A stretch of 64,000 bases of DNA from the NCBI RefSeq assembly GCF_013342145.1, contig NZ_JABUQZ010000001.1, positions 4,030,001 to 4,094,000 on the forward strand, in the 5' to 3' direction. A program made the translations under genes and the position numbers. Below are positions 8,400 through 15,719 of this stretch, one piece after another. Position 1 is the first letter of the stretch, and each line of letters starts with the position of its first letter. This DNA is from Haloterrigena gelatinilytica. Its GTDB lineage: Archaea; Halobacteriota; Halobacteria; Halobacteriales; Natrialbaceae. The notes beneath the pieces were generated by a model. That model made no database searches, was not told where the DNA came from, and saw only the letters and a program-made list of their open reading frames with translations.

Positions 8400-9827
8400 C
8401 TATCGGAGCGCGGTCAGCTCGGCGTAGGCGTAGAAGTTGGCGGTCGAGGATCTATCGCGGGCCCAGATGCCCTCGAGAACCTGGAACGAACCGCCGTCGT
8501 AGGGCCAGTCGGGGTCCTCGTTGTAGGCGCCGCGGTCGTACTCTCCATCGGCGTTGATGAGGACGATGTACTCCTCACCGGCCTGAAGATCGTGCTCGAT
8601 CTGGAAGGTATCACCGGGACCGAGACCGGAGACGTCCGTCGTCGTGAGCGTGTTGCCGAGCCCGTCGGCGAGCTCCGCGGTATCCGCGCCCGTGGTCTGC
8701 TCGGAGATCGTCAACTCGAGGCCTGCGAGGTCGTCTTCGACCGCGATCCGAACCCCGCTGGGAGTGGTCGTGTCGGGCGTCACCCGCGTGTCCGCGGGCC
8801 TGTCGACGCTCCCTGCGACGCCCTCGTTATCGTCATCATCGTTGCCGTCGTCCGGGAGCGCAGTTAGCTCGGCGTAGGCGTAGAAGTTAGCGGTCGAGGA
8901 TCTATCGCGGGCCCAGATGCCCTCGAGGACTTGGAAGGAACCGCCGTCGTACGGCCAGTCGGGGTCCTCGTTGTAGGCACCGCGGTCGTACGTTTCGTCG
9001 GCATTGATGAGGACGAGGTACTCCTGACCGGCCCGGAGGTCGTGCTCAATCCGGAAGCTGTCGCCGGGACCGAGATCCGAGATGTCGACCGTCGTGAGCG
9101 TGTTGCCGAGCCCGTCGGCGAGCTCGGCTCTGTCCGCACCCGTTGTCTGATCGGAGATTGTGAGTTCGAGGCCCATGAGGTCTTCTTCGACCGAGATCCG
9201 GACGCCGCTCGGAGTGGTCGTGTCGGGCGTCACTCGCGTGTCCGCGGGCCTGTCGACGGTCCCTGTGACGTCTCCGTCTCCGTCTCCGTCGCCGTCGCTC
9301 TCCGCGATCGCGGTTAGCTCGGTGTAGGCGTAGAAGTTCTGGGTCGAACTCCTGTCGCGGGCCCAGATACCCTCGAGGACTTCGAAGGAGCCGCCGTCGT
9401 AGGGCCAGTCGGGATTCTCGTTGTAGGCGCCGCGGTCGTACTCTCCATCGGCGTTGATGAGGACGAGGTACTCCTCGCCGGCCTGAAAATCGTGCTCGAT
9501 CTGGAACGTGTCGCCGGGACCGAGACCGGAGACGTCCGTCGTCGTGAGCGTGCTGCCGAGCCCGTCGGCGAGCTCTGCGGTATCCGCGCCCGTGGTCTGC
9601 TCGGAGATCGTCAACTCGAGTCCGACGAGGTCTTCTTTGACTGCGATTCGAACGCCACTCGGGGTGGTCGTGTCGGGCGTGACTCGCGTGTCAGCGGGCC
9701 TGTCCACAGTCCCTTTCCTCTGGACGTTATCATCGGAATCTGCTGCACTGACTCCGATCGAAGCGAGTCCGCTGGCCGAAAGCGCTGCACCTGTCGCCAG
9801 CACCGAACGGCGATGCCATTTTGCCAT
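8400..9827 (-). CDS. Tat-exported protein of three tandem ~135-residue domains
   Basis: A 475-residue secreted protein. The Tat-type signal (HRRSVLATGAALSASG) is followed by three nearly identical domains, each running from VDRPADTRVTPDTTTPSGVR to YAELTAL. The domains are joined by Asp/Gly-rich linkers of about 15 residues. Each domain is predicted to be beta-rich, with conserved GLELTISEQTTGADTAEL, EEYLVLINADGEYDRGAY and DWPYDGGSF blocks. I do not recognise the domain; a carbohydrate-binding or adhesion module would fit the architecture, but that is inference. No catalytic signature, anchor or C-terminal sorting signal is seen, so it may be released. The ATG at 9827 matches the paralogous signal peptide next door. 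Confidence 0.85.
   Translation of the reverse strand: MAKWHRRSVLATGAALSASGLASIGVSAADSDDNVQRKGTVDRPADTRVTPDTTTPSGVRIAVKEDLVGLELTISEQTTGADTAELADGLGSTLTTTDVSGLGPGDTFQIEHDFQAGEEYLVLINADGEYDRGAYNENPDWPYDGGSFEVLEGIWARDRSSTQNFYAYTELTAIAESDGDGDGDGDVTGTVDRPADTRVTPDTTTPSGVRISVEEDLMGLELTISDQTTGADRAELADGLGNTLTTVDISDLGPGDSFRIEHDLRAGQEYLVLINADETYDRGAYNEDPDWPYDGGSFQVLEGIWARDRSSTANFYAYAELTALPDDGNDDDDNEGVAGSVDRPADTRVTPDTTTPSGVRIAVEDDLAGLELTISEQTTGADTAELADGLGNTLTTTDVSGLGPGDTFQIEHDLQAGEEYIVLINADGEYDRGAYNEDPDWPYDGGSFQVLEGIWARDRSSTANFYAYAELTALR
8403..9713 (-). repeat. Three tandem domain-coding repeats of about 405 bp
   Basis: Units lie at about 9306-9713, 8856-9260 and 8403-8810 (N- to C-terminal order). They remain close at the DNA level over long stretches, including synonymous positions, which points to recent duplication or ongoing gene conversion. 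The short linkers between units differ. Confidence 0.9.
9754..9827 (-). repeat. Signal-peptide cassette, copy 2
   Basis: Counterpart of 7687-7760; it encodes the Tat signal peptide of the triplicated-domain protein. The match ends abruptly where the mature proteins begin. Confidence 0.85.
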
Positions 9828-10062
9828 GCACTCGTCGGTGAGGAGGGCAATTGCCATCACTATCCAGTTGGTAGAGAATAGTTTTTAATCTAACAACTGT
9901 TCCAGGCGGGGCGACGAGCCGCGAGCCGGCGGAATACGGGTGTCCGAAAAGACGCCCCCGGTTGCCGTGTCGTACACGACTCGGATCGATAGTCTCGCTG
10001 CCGGGGGAGTATCGGTCCGAAGCGTCGAGGGAGAGGGAAACGACTCCGACCGACCATCGCCC

Positions 10063-10072
10063 TTTAGCGGGT
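10063..10072 (+). promoter_or_regulatory. TATA-like box of the decarboxylase-like gene
   Basis: The string tttagcgggt lies 29 bp before the ATG at 10092, the spacing of leaderless haloarchaeal promoters. The same string at the same distance precedes the relic at 7880, which supports its being functional sequence. Confidence 0.6.
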
Positions 10073-10091
10073 AGACGATGTCGATCGTCGC

Positions 10092-10874
10092 ATGCACCCC
10101 GGAACTGCCGGCCGAACTCGAGTCGCGCTCTCGACCGGCCACGAGATCGATCTCCCGCTCGAGCTCGAGTTCGCGATGGGCGGCGTGACCGTGCCGGCCC
10201 GACGCGACCGACTCGAGGCGCTCCTGCCGGACGGCCTCTCCGCGCTCGCGGTCGCACCCGGACTCAGTTGCGTGACGTTCGTCGGAATCCGGTATCACCG
10301 CGTCGGCGGTCGGTTCGACGATACCGAGGGCGACGGCGCGCTCGAGCCCTACGACGAGTTCGCGGTCATCGTCCCCGCGGTCCGGAACGGGCGGACCGAC
10401 GCCCCGATCGCACAACTGGCCGGCGGCGAGGTCGGCGGTTACGTCCACTGGCTGCCGGTCACGACCGATGCTTCGGTCGCGCTCGGCCGCGAGATCTGGG
10501 GGTATCCGAAGGAGCGAGCCGACATCGAAATCGACGACGGGTCCCAGCGGTTCCAGTGCGTCGTCGCCGAGGATTCCGACGACGGTCGAGGGCGGGAACG
10601 GGTTCGACTCGCGGTCGCTCCGCCCCGCACTCGAGTCGGCACTGATCACCGCGAGCGGACGCTGTGGAGCTACACGACCAAGGACGGCGACCTCCTGCGG
10701 ACGCGGGCCGAGATCTGGGGCGAAATCGCGCTCGGAACCCCGATCGGCGCGACGCTCGAGGTCGATCCCGAACTGCGCGCGGAACTGGGCTGTCGGCCTC
10801 GACCGATCGCGCGACTGTCCGGGTCTCGAGTGCGTGCACGGCTGCATCCGGGCGAACCGGTCGGCGACGTGTGA
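10092..10874 (+). CDS. Acetoacetate-decarboxylase-family protein
   Basis: A 260-residue cytosolic protein. The segment [14 protein letters not shown] (Lys about 140) matches the Schiff-base lysine region of acetoacetate decarboxylases, where the catalytic lysine is normally followed by a second lysine that lowers its pKa. Here the second residue is Glu, so true acetoacetate decarboxylation is doubtful and another substrate, or a hydrolase/aldolase-type reaction, is possible. Other family features are the N-terminal beta strands and the [10 protein letters not shown] region. It is divergent from the triplicated-domain gene and followed 101 bp later by pdxS. A decayed copy of its 5' third lies 2.2 kb upstream. 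Confidence 0.75.
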   Translation: MHPGTAGRTRVALSTGHEIDLPLELEFAMGGVTVPARRDRLEALLPDGLSALAVAPGLSCVTFVGIRYHRVGGRFDDTEGDGALEPYDEFAVIVPAVRNGRTDAPIAQLAGGEVGGYVHWLPVTTDASVALGREIWGYPKERADIEIDDGSQRFQCVVAEDSDDGRGRERVRLAVAPPRTRVGTDHRERTLWSYTTKDGDLLRTRAEIWGEIALGTPIGATLEVDPELRAELGCRPRPIARLSGSRVRARLHPGEPVGDV

Positions 10875-10975
10875 CCGGCGGCGTTCGATCCGCGAATACG
10901 GTGTCGGAGATCCGTCACGTTGTGGCTCGGACGCGAACGGACACGCGTAAGTGCAGTGGCTCACAACTGCGTACT

Positions 10976-11890
10976 ATGACTGACGAAACCGAGACCGATC
11001 TCGACGAACTCCGACGCGGGACCGACCTCGTCAAGCGCGGCTTCGCTCAGATGCAGAAGGGCGGCGTCATCATGGACGTCGTCAACAAAGAGCAGGCTCG
11101 CATCGCCGAGGACGCCGGCGCGGTCGCCGTGATGGCGCTGGAAGCGGTCCCGGCGGACATCCGCAAACGCGGCGGCGTCGCCCGGATGGCCGACCCCGCC
11201 GACGTCGAGGAGATCGTGAACGAAGTGTCGATCCCGGTGATGGGCAAATCGCGGATCGGCCACACGAAGGAGGCCCAGATCTTAGAGGCCGTCGGCGTCG
11301 ACATGATCGACGAGTCCGAGGTGCTCACGCCCGCCGACGACGCCTACCACATCGACAAGCGCGACTTCACCGCACCGTTCGTCTGCGGCGCCCGCGACTT
11401 AGGCGAGGCGCTGCGCCGGATCGACGAGGGCGCGGCGATGATCCGCACCAAGGGCGAGGCCGGCACCGGCGACGTCAACCAGGCCGTCCACCACCAGCGG
11501 ACGATCAAGGGCGCGATCCGCGAACTCGAGGGCATGAAACACGAGGAGCGCGAGGCCTACGCCCGCGAGATCGAGGCGCCCGCGGAACTGGTCCACGAGA
11601 CCGCCGAGATGGGCCGGCTGCCGGTCGTCAACTTCGCGGCGGGCGGCATCGCGACGCCGGCCGACGCCGCGCTCATGATGCACCACGAGTGCGACGGCAT
11701 CTTCGTCGGCAGCGGCATCTTCGGCGCCGAGAACCCGCCCGCGATGGCCGAAGCGATCGTCGAGGCGACGAACAACTGGGACGACCCCGAGCGACTCGCC
11801 GAAATCTCGAAGAACCTCGGCAAGGGGATGAAAGGCGACGCGAACGCCGATCTCCCCGAAGAGGAGAAGCTGCAGGGTCGCGGCGTCTAA
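10976..11890 (+). CDS. pdxS: Pyridoxal 5'-phosphate synthase lyase subunit PdxS
   Basis: Forms PLP from ribose 5-phosphate, glyceraldehyde 3-phosphate and ammonia, in a complex with the glutaminase PdxT. The 304-residue TIM-barrel protein has the diagnostic blocks [32 protein letters not shown] and [19 protein letters not shown], which hold the substrate lysines, and the phosphate-binding [18 protein letters not shown] and GIFVGSGIF. The ATG at 10976 has a TATA-like stretch about 30 bp upstream. PdxT is not adjacent; it must be encoded elsewhere. Length is typical. Confidence 0.96.
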   Translation: MTDETETDLDELRRGTDLVKRGFAQMQKGGVIMDVVNKEQARIAEDAGAVAVMALEAVPADIRKRGGVARMADPADVEEIVNEVSIPVMGKSRIGHTKEAQILEAVGVDMIDESEVLTPADDAYHIDKRDFTAPFVCGARDLGEALRRIDEGAAMIRTKGEAGTGDVNQAVHHQRTIKGAIRELEGMKHEEREAYAREIEAPAELVHETAEMGRLPVVNFAAGGIATPADAALMMHHECDGIFVGSGIFGAENPPAMAEAIVEATNNWDDPERLAEISKNLGKGMKGDANADLPEEEKLQGRGV

Positions 11891-11958
11891 CCGACCGGCG
11901 GCGAACCCCGTTTTCGGTACGGACGGTCCCGACGTGCGACCGATCGGCAAGCGACTCC

Positions 11959-11964
11959 GTTATC
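11959..11964 (+). promoter_or_regulatory. TATA-like box
   Basis: gttatc lies 24-29 bp before the ATG at 11988, as expected for a leaderless transcript. Confidence 0.4.
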
Positions 11965-11987
11965 TCCGTCTAGCGCCTCTATTCCGT

Positions 11988-12764
11988 ATGAGTCAGATGT
12001 CTCCATCTACCGGCGAGCAGCTGTCGGACCGGCTCGAAGCGGGAACCACACGGTTGATCCGGGAAACCACCGACGGCGAGCCGTCCGATTCGCTGTCGGC
12101 GACGGCGGCCGAACTATGGGACGTCGTCGCGGAAGTCGACGACCTCATCGAGACGATCGATCTCGAGAATCTGCCGGACGTCGTCGAGACGTCGGCGTTA
12201 CCGGATCTCCTCGAGCTAGACGAACTTTCCGACGCGATTCGCGAGCAGGATCTGGACCAGGTGCTGGATCTCAGCACGATTCGACGCGCCGTCAACCTTC
12301 GCGAACTCTGGAACACCGTCGACCTCGTCGATTTCCAGAGGGAGCTACGACAACTCGAGGCTGAACTCGAGGACGTCGTCGGTCCCGACGCGCTTGACTC
12401 CTCGGGCGACTCCGAGGCAGCAGCGGAAGTGAGGTCGTTCGTCGACGAGATAAAACCCGACGCGGCGGACGCGGCGATCCAGCAGAAGGCGAAAAAGGCC
12501 GCCAAAACGGCGCGGAACGGGGTCATCGAGGGACACTCGAAATTCGAGACCCTGTACGAGTCGAAGCAACGAGGCTCCGGCTACGCCGGCCGGAAACCGG
12601 TGTCGAATAACCCGACTGCGGTCTCGTCGGTCCCCTACGGCCCGCTCCCGGCCGGCATCTCCACGCGCGTGTCGACCGTGCCGGGGAACGTTCGCGGGGC
12701 CAAAGTCAACGCGCTTCCGCGGATCTACGGACGTCGCTGGAAGACGGCTCGCAGACCGCGGTAG
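11988..12764 (+). CDS. Conserved haloarchaeal protein of unknown function
   Basis: A 258-residue soluble protein. Residues 1-150 are acidic and rich in Leu-Asp-Leu helical segments (DDLIETIDLENLPDVVE, LRELWNTVDLVDFQREL). The last 90 residues turn basic (AKKAAKTARNGVI, RIYGRRWKTARRPR), giving a polar charge split that could suit nucleic-acid or membrane-surface binding. No signal peptide or catalytic motif. A second ATG at 11997 is an alternative start. It ends 8 bp before the convergent membrane-protein gene. I do not recognise a named family. Confidence 0.7.
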   Translation: MSQMSPSTGEQLSDRLEAGTTRLIRETTDGEPSDSLSATAAELWDVVAEVDDLIETIDLENLPDVVETSALPDLLELDELSDAIREQDLDQVLDLSTIRRAVNLRELWNTVDLVDFQRELRQLEAELEDVVGPDALDSSGDSEAAAEVRSFVDEIKPDAADAAIQQKAKKAAKTARNGVIEGHSKFETLYESKQRGSGYAGRKPVSNNPTAVSSVPYGPLPAGISTRVSTVPGNVRGAKVNALPRIYGRRWKTARRPR

Positions 12765-12771
12765 TTCGAGG

Positions 12772-13122
12772 CTACCACCACGTCTCCGGCGGTGAAACGA
12801 ACCCCGCTTCGACGAGCGCGAGAAACGCGAGATACGTCACCGCTCCGCCACAGAACAGCGACAGCACGACCTCCGGTGCGGCGGTGGCGCCGACGGCGAC
12901 GACGATCAGCGCCGCGGCGAGGGACAGTCCCTCCACGAGCGGTCGTTCCCAGTAGTCCCGAACGGTCTCGTACGCCCGAGCGGCCACGAGTTCGAAGACG
13001 ACCGCGCCGAGTCCACCGAGAGCGACTGCGAGGAGCGATAGCGACGCGTCGACGAGGACGAACGCGATCCCGACGGCGGCGAGAACGAGTGTCGCGAGCG
13101 CGGCGTCGGTTCGGGTCCCCAT
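12772..13122 (-). CDS. Small four-helix membrane protein
   Basis: A 116-residue protein with four hydrophobic segments (about residues 8-25, 27-47, 65-82 and 86-106) and no signature residues. It lies 42 bp upstream of thrB on the same strand, so co-transcription is possible. Function unknown. Confidence 0.65.
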   Translation of the reverse strand: MGTRTDAALATLVLAAVGIAFVLVDASLSLLAVALGGLGAVVFELVAARAYETVRDYWERPLVEGLSLAAALIVVAVGATAAPEVVLSLFCGGAVTYLAFLALVEAGFVSPPETWW

Positions 13123-13164
13123 GGGTTCGTTCGACTCGAGAGGACTGGAGACAGGAATCGACGA

Positions 13165-14046
13165 TCAGTCCCGATACAGCGTCGCGCCCTCGCCGATGCG
13201 GGTCTGGTAGGCGCGACTCTCGATGCCGAGGGCGTCGAAGGCGTCGATCATCGCCGCCGCGATCGCGCCCTGGTCGGGGCGGTGACAGGCCGCGAGGATG
13301 CCCGGCCCGGCGCCGCTGACGGTGACGCCCGTCGCGCCAGCCTCGAGGGCGGCGTCTCGAACGCGGTCGTAGCCGTCGATCAGGGCGGTGCGTTCGGGGG
13401 TGACGATGGCGTCTTCCATCCCGCGGCCGACGAGGTCGGGATCGTCCCGGGTCATCCCGACGGTCAGCGTCGCGGCGTTGCCGACGGTGTCGACGACGTC
13501 CTCGAGGGCGGCCGAATCGGGGACGACCTCGCGCGCGTCGCGCGTGGAAACGGACATTTCCGGGAGGCAGGCGACGACGGGGATCGAGGCGTCGAGTTGC
13601 GTGACGCCGTCGTCGGTGACGACGGTGAAGCCACCTAGCAGCGAGGGGGCGACGTTGTCGGCGTGGGCTTCGCCGGAGACGAGCGCCTCGCCCTCGGCGG
13701 CGACGGGGACGAGCTCCGCCCGGGAGAGTCCGCGGTCGTAGAGCGCGTTGAGGGCGACGGCCGCGGCGGCCGCGCTGGCCGCCGAGGAGCCGAGCCCCGA
13801 GGCGGGACGGATGCCCTTGTCGATCTTGATGTGGGCCGGCGCGTCGAGGGCGTCGGCGACCGCTCCGACGGTGTTCTGGGCCGGATCCTCCGGAATGTAC
13901 TGGCTGCCGGCGCCGGTCACGGTGATCCGCGTTTCCGGCGCGCGTTCGACTCGGACCACGTCGGCGGGCGTGCCGAGGGCGACACCGAAGACGTCGAAGC
14001 CACTCCCGAGGTTCGCACTCGTCGCGGGTGCCCGCACGGTGAGCAT
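13165..14046 (-). CDS. thrB: Homoserine kinase
   Basis: Phosphorylates homoserine for threonine synthesis. The 293-residue GHMP-kinase protein has the N-terminal signature PATSANLGSGFD, the ATP loop PASGLGSSAASAAA and the C-terminal motif VSGAGPGILA. The ATG at 14046 gives the normal family N-terminus (MLTVRAPATSANLGSG); the open frame upstream is non-homologous. The divergent FAD oxidoreductase begins 110 bp away. Other threonine genes are not in the window. Confidence 0.95.
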   Translation of the reverse strand: MLTVRAPATSANLGSGFDVFGVALGTPADVVRVERAPETRITVTGAGSQYIPEDPAQNTVGAVADALDAPAHIKIDKGIRPASGLGSSAASAAAAAVALNALYDRGLSRAELVPVAAEGEALVSGEAHADNVAPSLLGGFTVVTDDGVTQLDASIPVVACLPEMSVSTRDAREVVPDSAALEDVVDTVGNAATLTVGMTRDDPDLVGRGMEDAIVTPERTALIDGYDRVRDAALEAGATGVTVSGAGPGILAACHRPDQGAIAAAMIDAFDALGIESRAYQTRIGEGATLYRD

Positions 14047-14156
14047 GCCGATTCCTTCCGAGACGGCAGGCAAAAAGGTAGCGGACCGCGACGGCCCGCC
14101 GGCCCGCCGACCGGCCGACCGCAATTGCAAAGGGTCGCTACCCCCGTTCACTCGAT

Positions 14157-15545
14157 ATGATCGGCGTCGTCGGCGGATCGCTGTCCGGACTCGCGGCCGC
14201 CTATCGCCTCCGCCAGCGCGGCTACGACGTTCGCGTCTTCGAACCGGGCGACGAACTGGGCGGCATCGCGGCCACGACTTCGTCTTCACCATCCCAGTAT
14301 CCGTCTTCGTCGTCCGAAACCCCCGCTGCGCCGCTCGAGCGCGTCCCCGTCTCGTTTACCCGTCCCGGGGACGAGACCGCCCTCGAGTTGCTCGCGGAAC
14401 TCGGCCTGTCCGATCGCCTCGAGTGGGGCCCGATCCGGACGGCGATGTACGTCGACGGCACCGTCCACCCCGTCGACGCGCCCTGGGAGTTTCTGGCCTA
14501 CCCGCCGCTGTCGCTGTCGGATACCGCGCGTCTCGCCACCCTCCAGAGCGGGATCGATTGTCGCGGCCTCCCTCGTCGACGGCCGCGATTCGACGCCTAC
14601 GAACCGTCGGAGTACAGCGACGTCCCTGCCGAGGCGTTCGTTCGCGAGCACGCGAGCGACGCCGTCTACGAGCGGTTCTACGGACCGCTGCTCGAGGCTC
14701 GATTCGGGGCGGCGGCGTCGGACGTCAGCGCCGCGTGGGTGCTCGAGCACTGCCGCGGGCGGCGGGATCGGACCCGGTTCGGCCGGGAGAAGCGGGGCTA
14801 TTTCGCCGAGAGCGCGGGCGTCCTCGTCGAGTCGTTGGTCGACGCCGTCGGTCGCGAGCGGATCACGACGAACGCGCGCGTGAGCGAACTCGGGACGACG
14901 GACGGCGCCGTCGAGTCGATCACCGTCGATCGGGACGGCGCGAGCGAGTGCCACGCCGTCGACGCAATCGTGCTGGCGACCGTCCCCGAGGGCTTCGAGT
15001 CGTCGCTCGGCTCTCCGTCGGTGACGTTCCGTACACGGACCTGTCTGCGCGTCTCGACGACCGCCGAGACGGCGCTGACCGACGCCTATCGCGTGACGAT
15101 GGTCGACGATGCCCCGTTCGGCGAACTCGTCGCGCCGACGCTGCTGCGCTCGCCCGACGCGCCCGGCGGGCACCGGTACCAGTACTACCTGCTCGACGGC
15201 GGCGAAGCGGTCGCCGACGGTCGATCGAGCGCGGCGGTCGAGCGGCGGTGGCTCGAGGCGCTGGCGACCCGGTTCTCGGCGTTCGACCGGAACGACCTCG
15301 TCGCCGTCGACTCGACGCGGATCCGGCAGCCGGTTCCCGACGGCGTTCACTCGAGCGTCGACGGGACGTCTCCGCACGCGCGCACGGTCGACACTCTCGA
15401 TGGACTCTACGACGCGACGGTCGTCCGGCAGCCGCAGTTCCCCCAGCGGCGGGCCGGCGGCGCACTCGAGGCCGGCCTGCGTTGTGCGCGGGCGGTCTCC
15501 GAACCGAATCGTCGCGTCTCGGTCCGACAGCCGGCGGACCACTGA
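14157..15545 (+). CDS. FAD-dependent amine-oxidase-family oxidoreductase
   Basis: A 462-residue flavoprotein. The dinucleotide-binding motif opens the protein (GVVGGSLSGLAAAYRLRQRG, then EPGDELGG). The middle (FVREHASDAVYERFYGPLLE) and C-terminus (QFPQRRAGGALEAGLRCA) follow the protoporphyrinogen-oxidase / phytoene-desaturase-like superfamily. Substrate cannot be assigned; a NAD(P)-binding oxidoreductase of the HemY-like or carotenoid type is likely. Residues about 40-60 form a Ser/Pro/Thr-rich stretch just after the FAD motif that is unlike the rest of the protein. A TATA-like stretch lies about 28 bp before the ATG. Confidence 0.8.
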   Translation: MIGVVGGSLSGLAAAYRLRQRGYDVRVFEPGDELGGIAATTSSSPSQYPSSSSETPAAPLERVPVSFTRPGDETALELLAELGLSDRLEWGPIRTAMYVDGTVHPVDAPWEFLAYPPLSLSDTARLATLQSGIDCRGLPRRRPRFDAYEPSEYSDVPAEAFVREHASDAVYERFYGPLLEARFGAAASDVSAAWVLEHCRGRRDRTRFGREKRGYFAESAGVLVESLVDAVGRERITTNARVSELGTTDGAVESITVDRDGASECHAVDAIVLATVPEGFESSLGSPSVTFRTRTCLRVSTTAETALTDAYRVTMVDDAPFGELVAPTLLRSPDAPGGHRYQYYLLDGGEAVADGRSSAAVERRWLEALATRFSAFDRNDLVAVDSTRIRQPVPDGVHSSVDGTSPHARTVDTLDGLYDATVVRQPQFPQRRAGGALEAGLRCARAVSEPNRRVSVRQPADH

Positions 15546-15719
15546 GCGGTGAGTAGGTACTGGTACTGACGTCCCCGATGAGAGCAGTGGCTTCGCCGCG
15601 GCTAGAGCCCCGGCTCAGCGCGGATCCCGTTTCGATCGTGGAGAAAATGACAGCGATGCCCGGCGGCGAATCACCGCCGGAAGCGATCGCCGCGAAACGA
15701 CTCGAGTCGCGTGTTCGCT

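Noticed and set aside
8403-9713. CRISPR-like or satellite array
   Set aside because: Repeats are 405-bp coding units in one reading frame, not short repeats with spacers.
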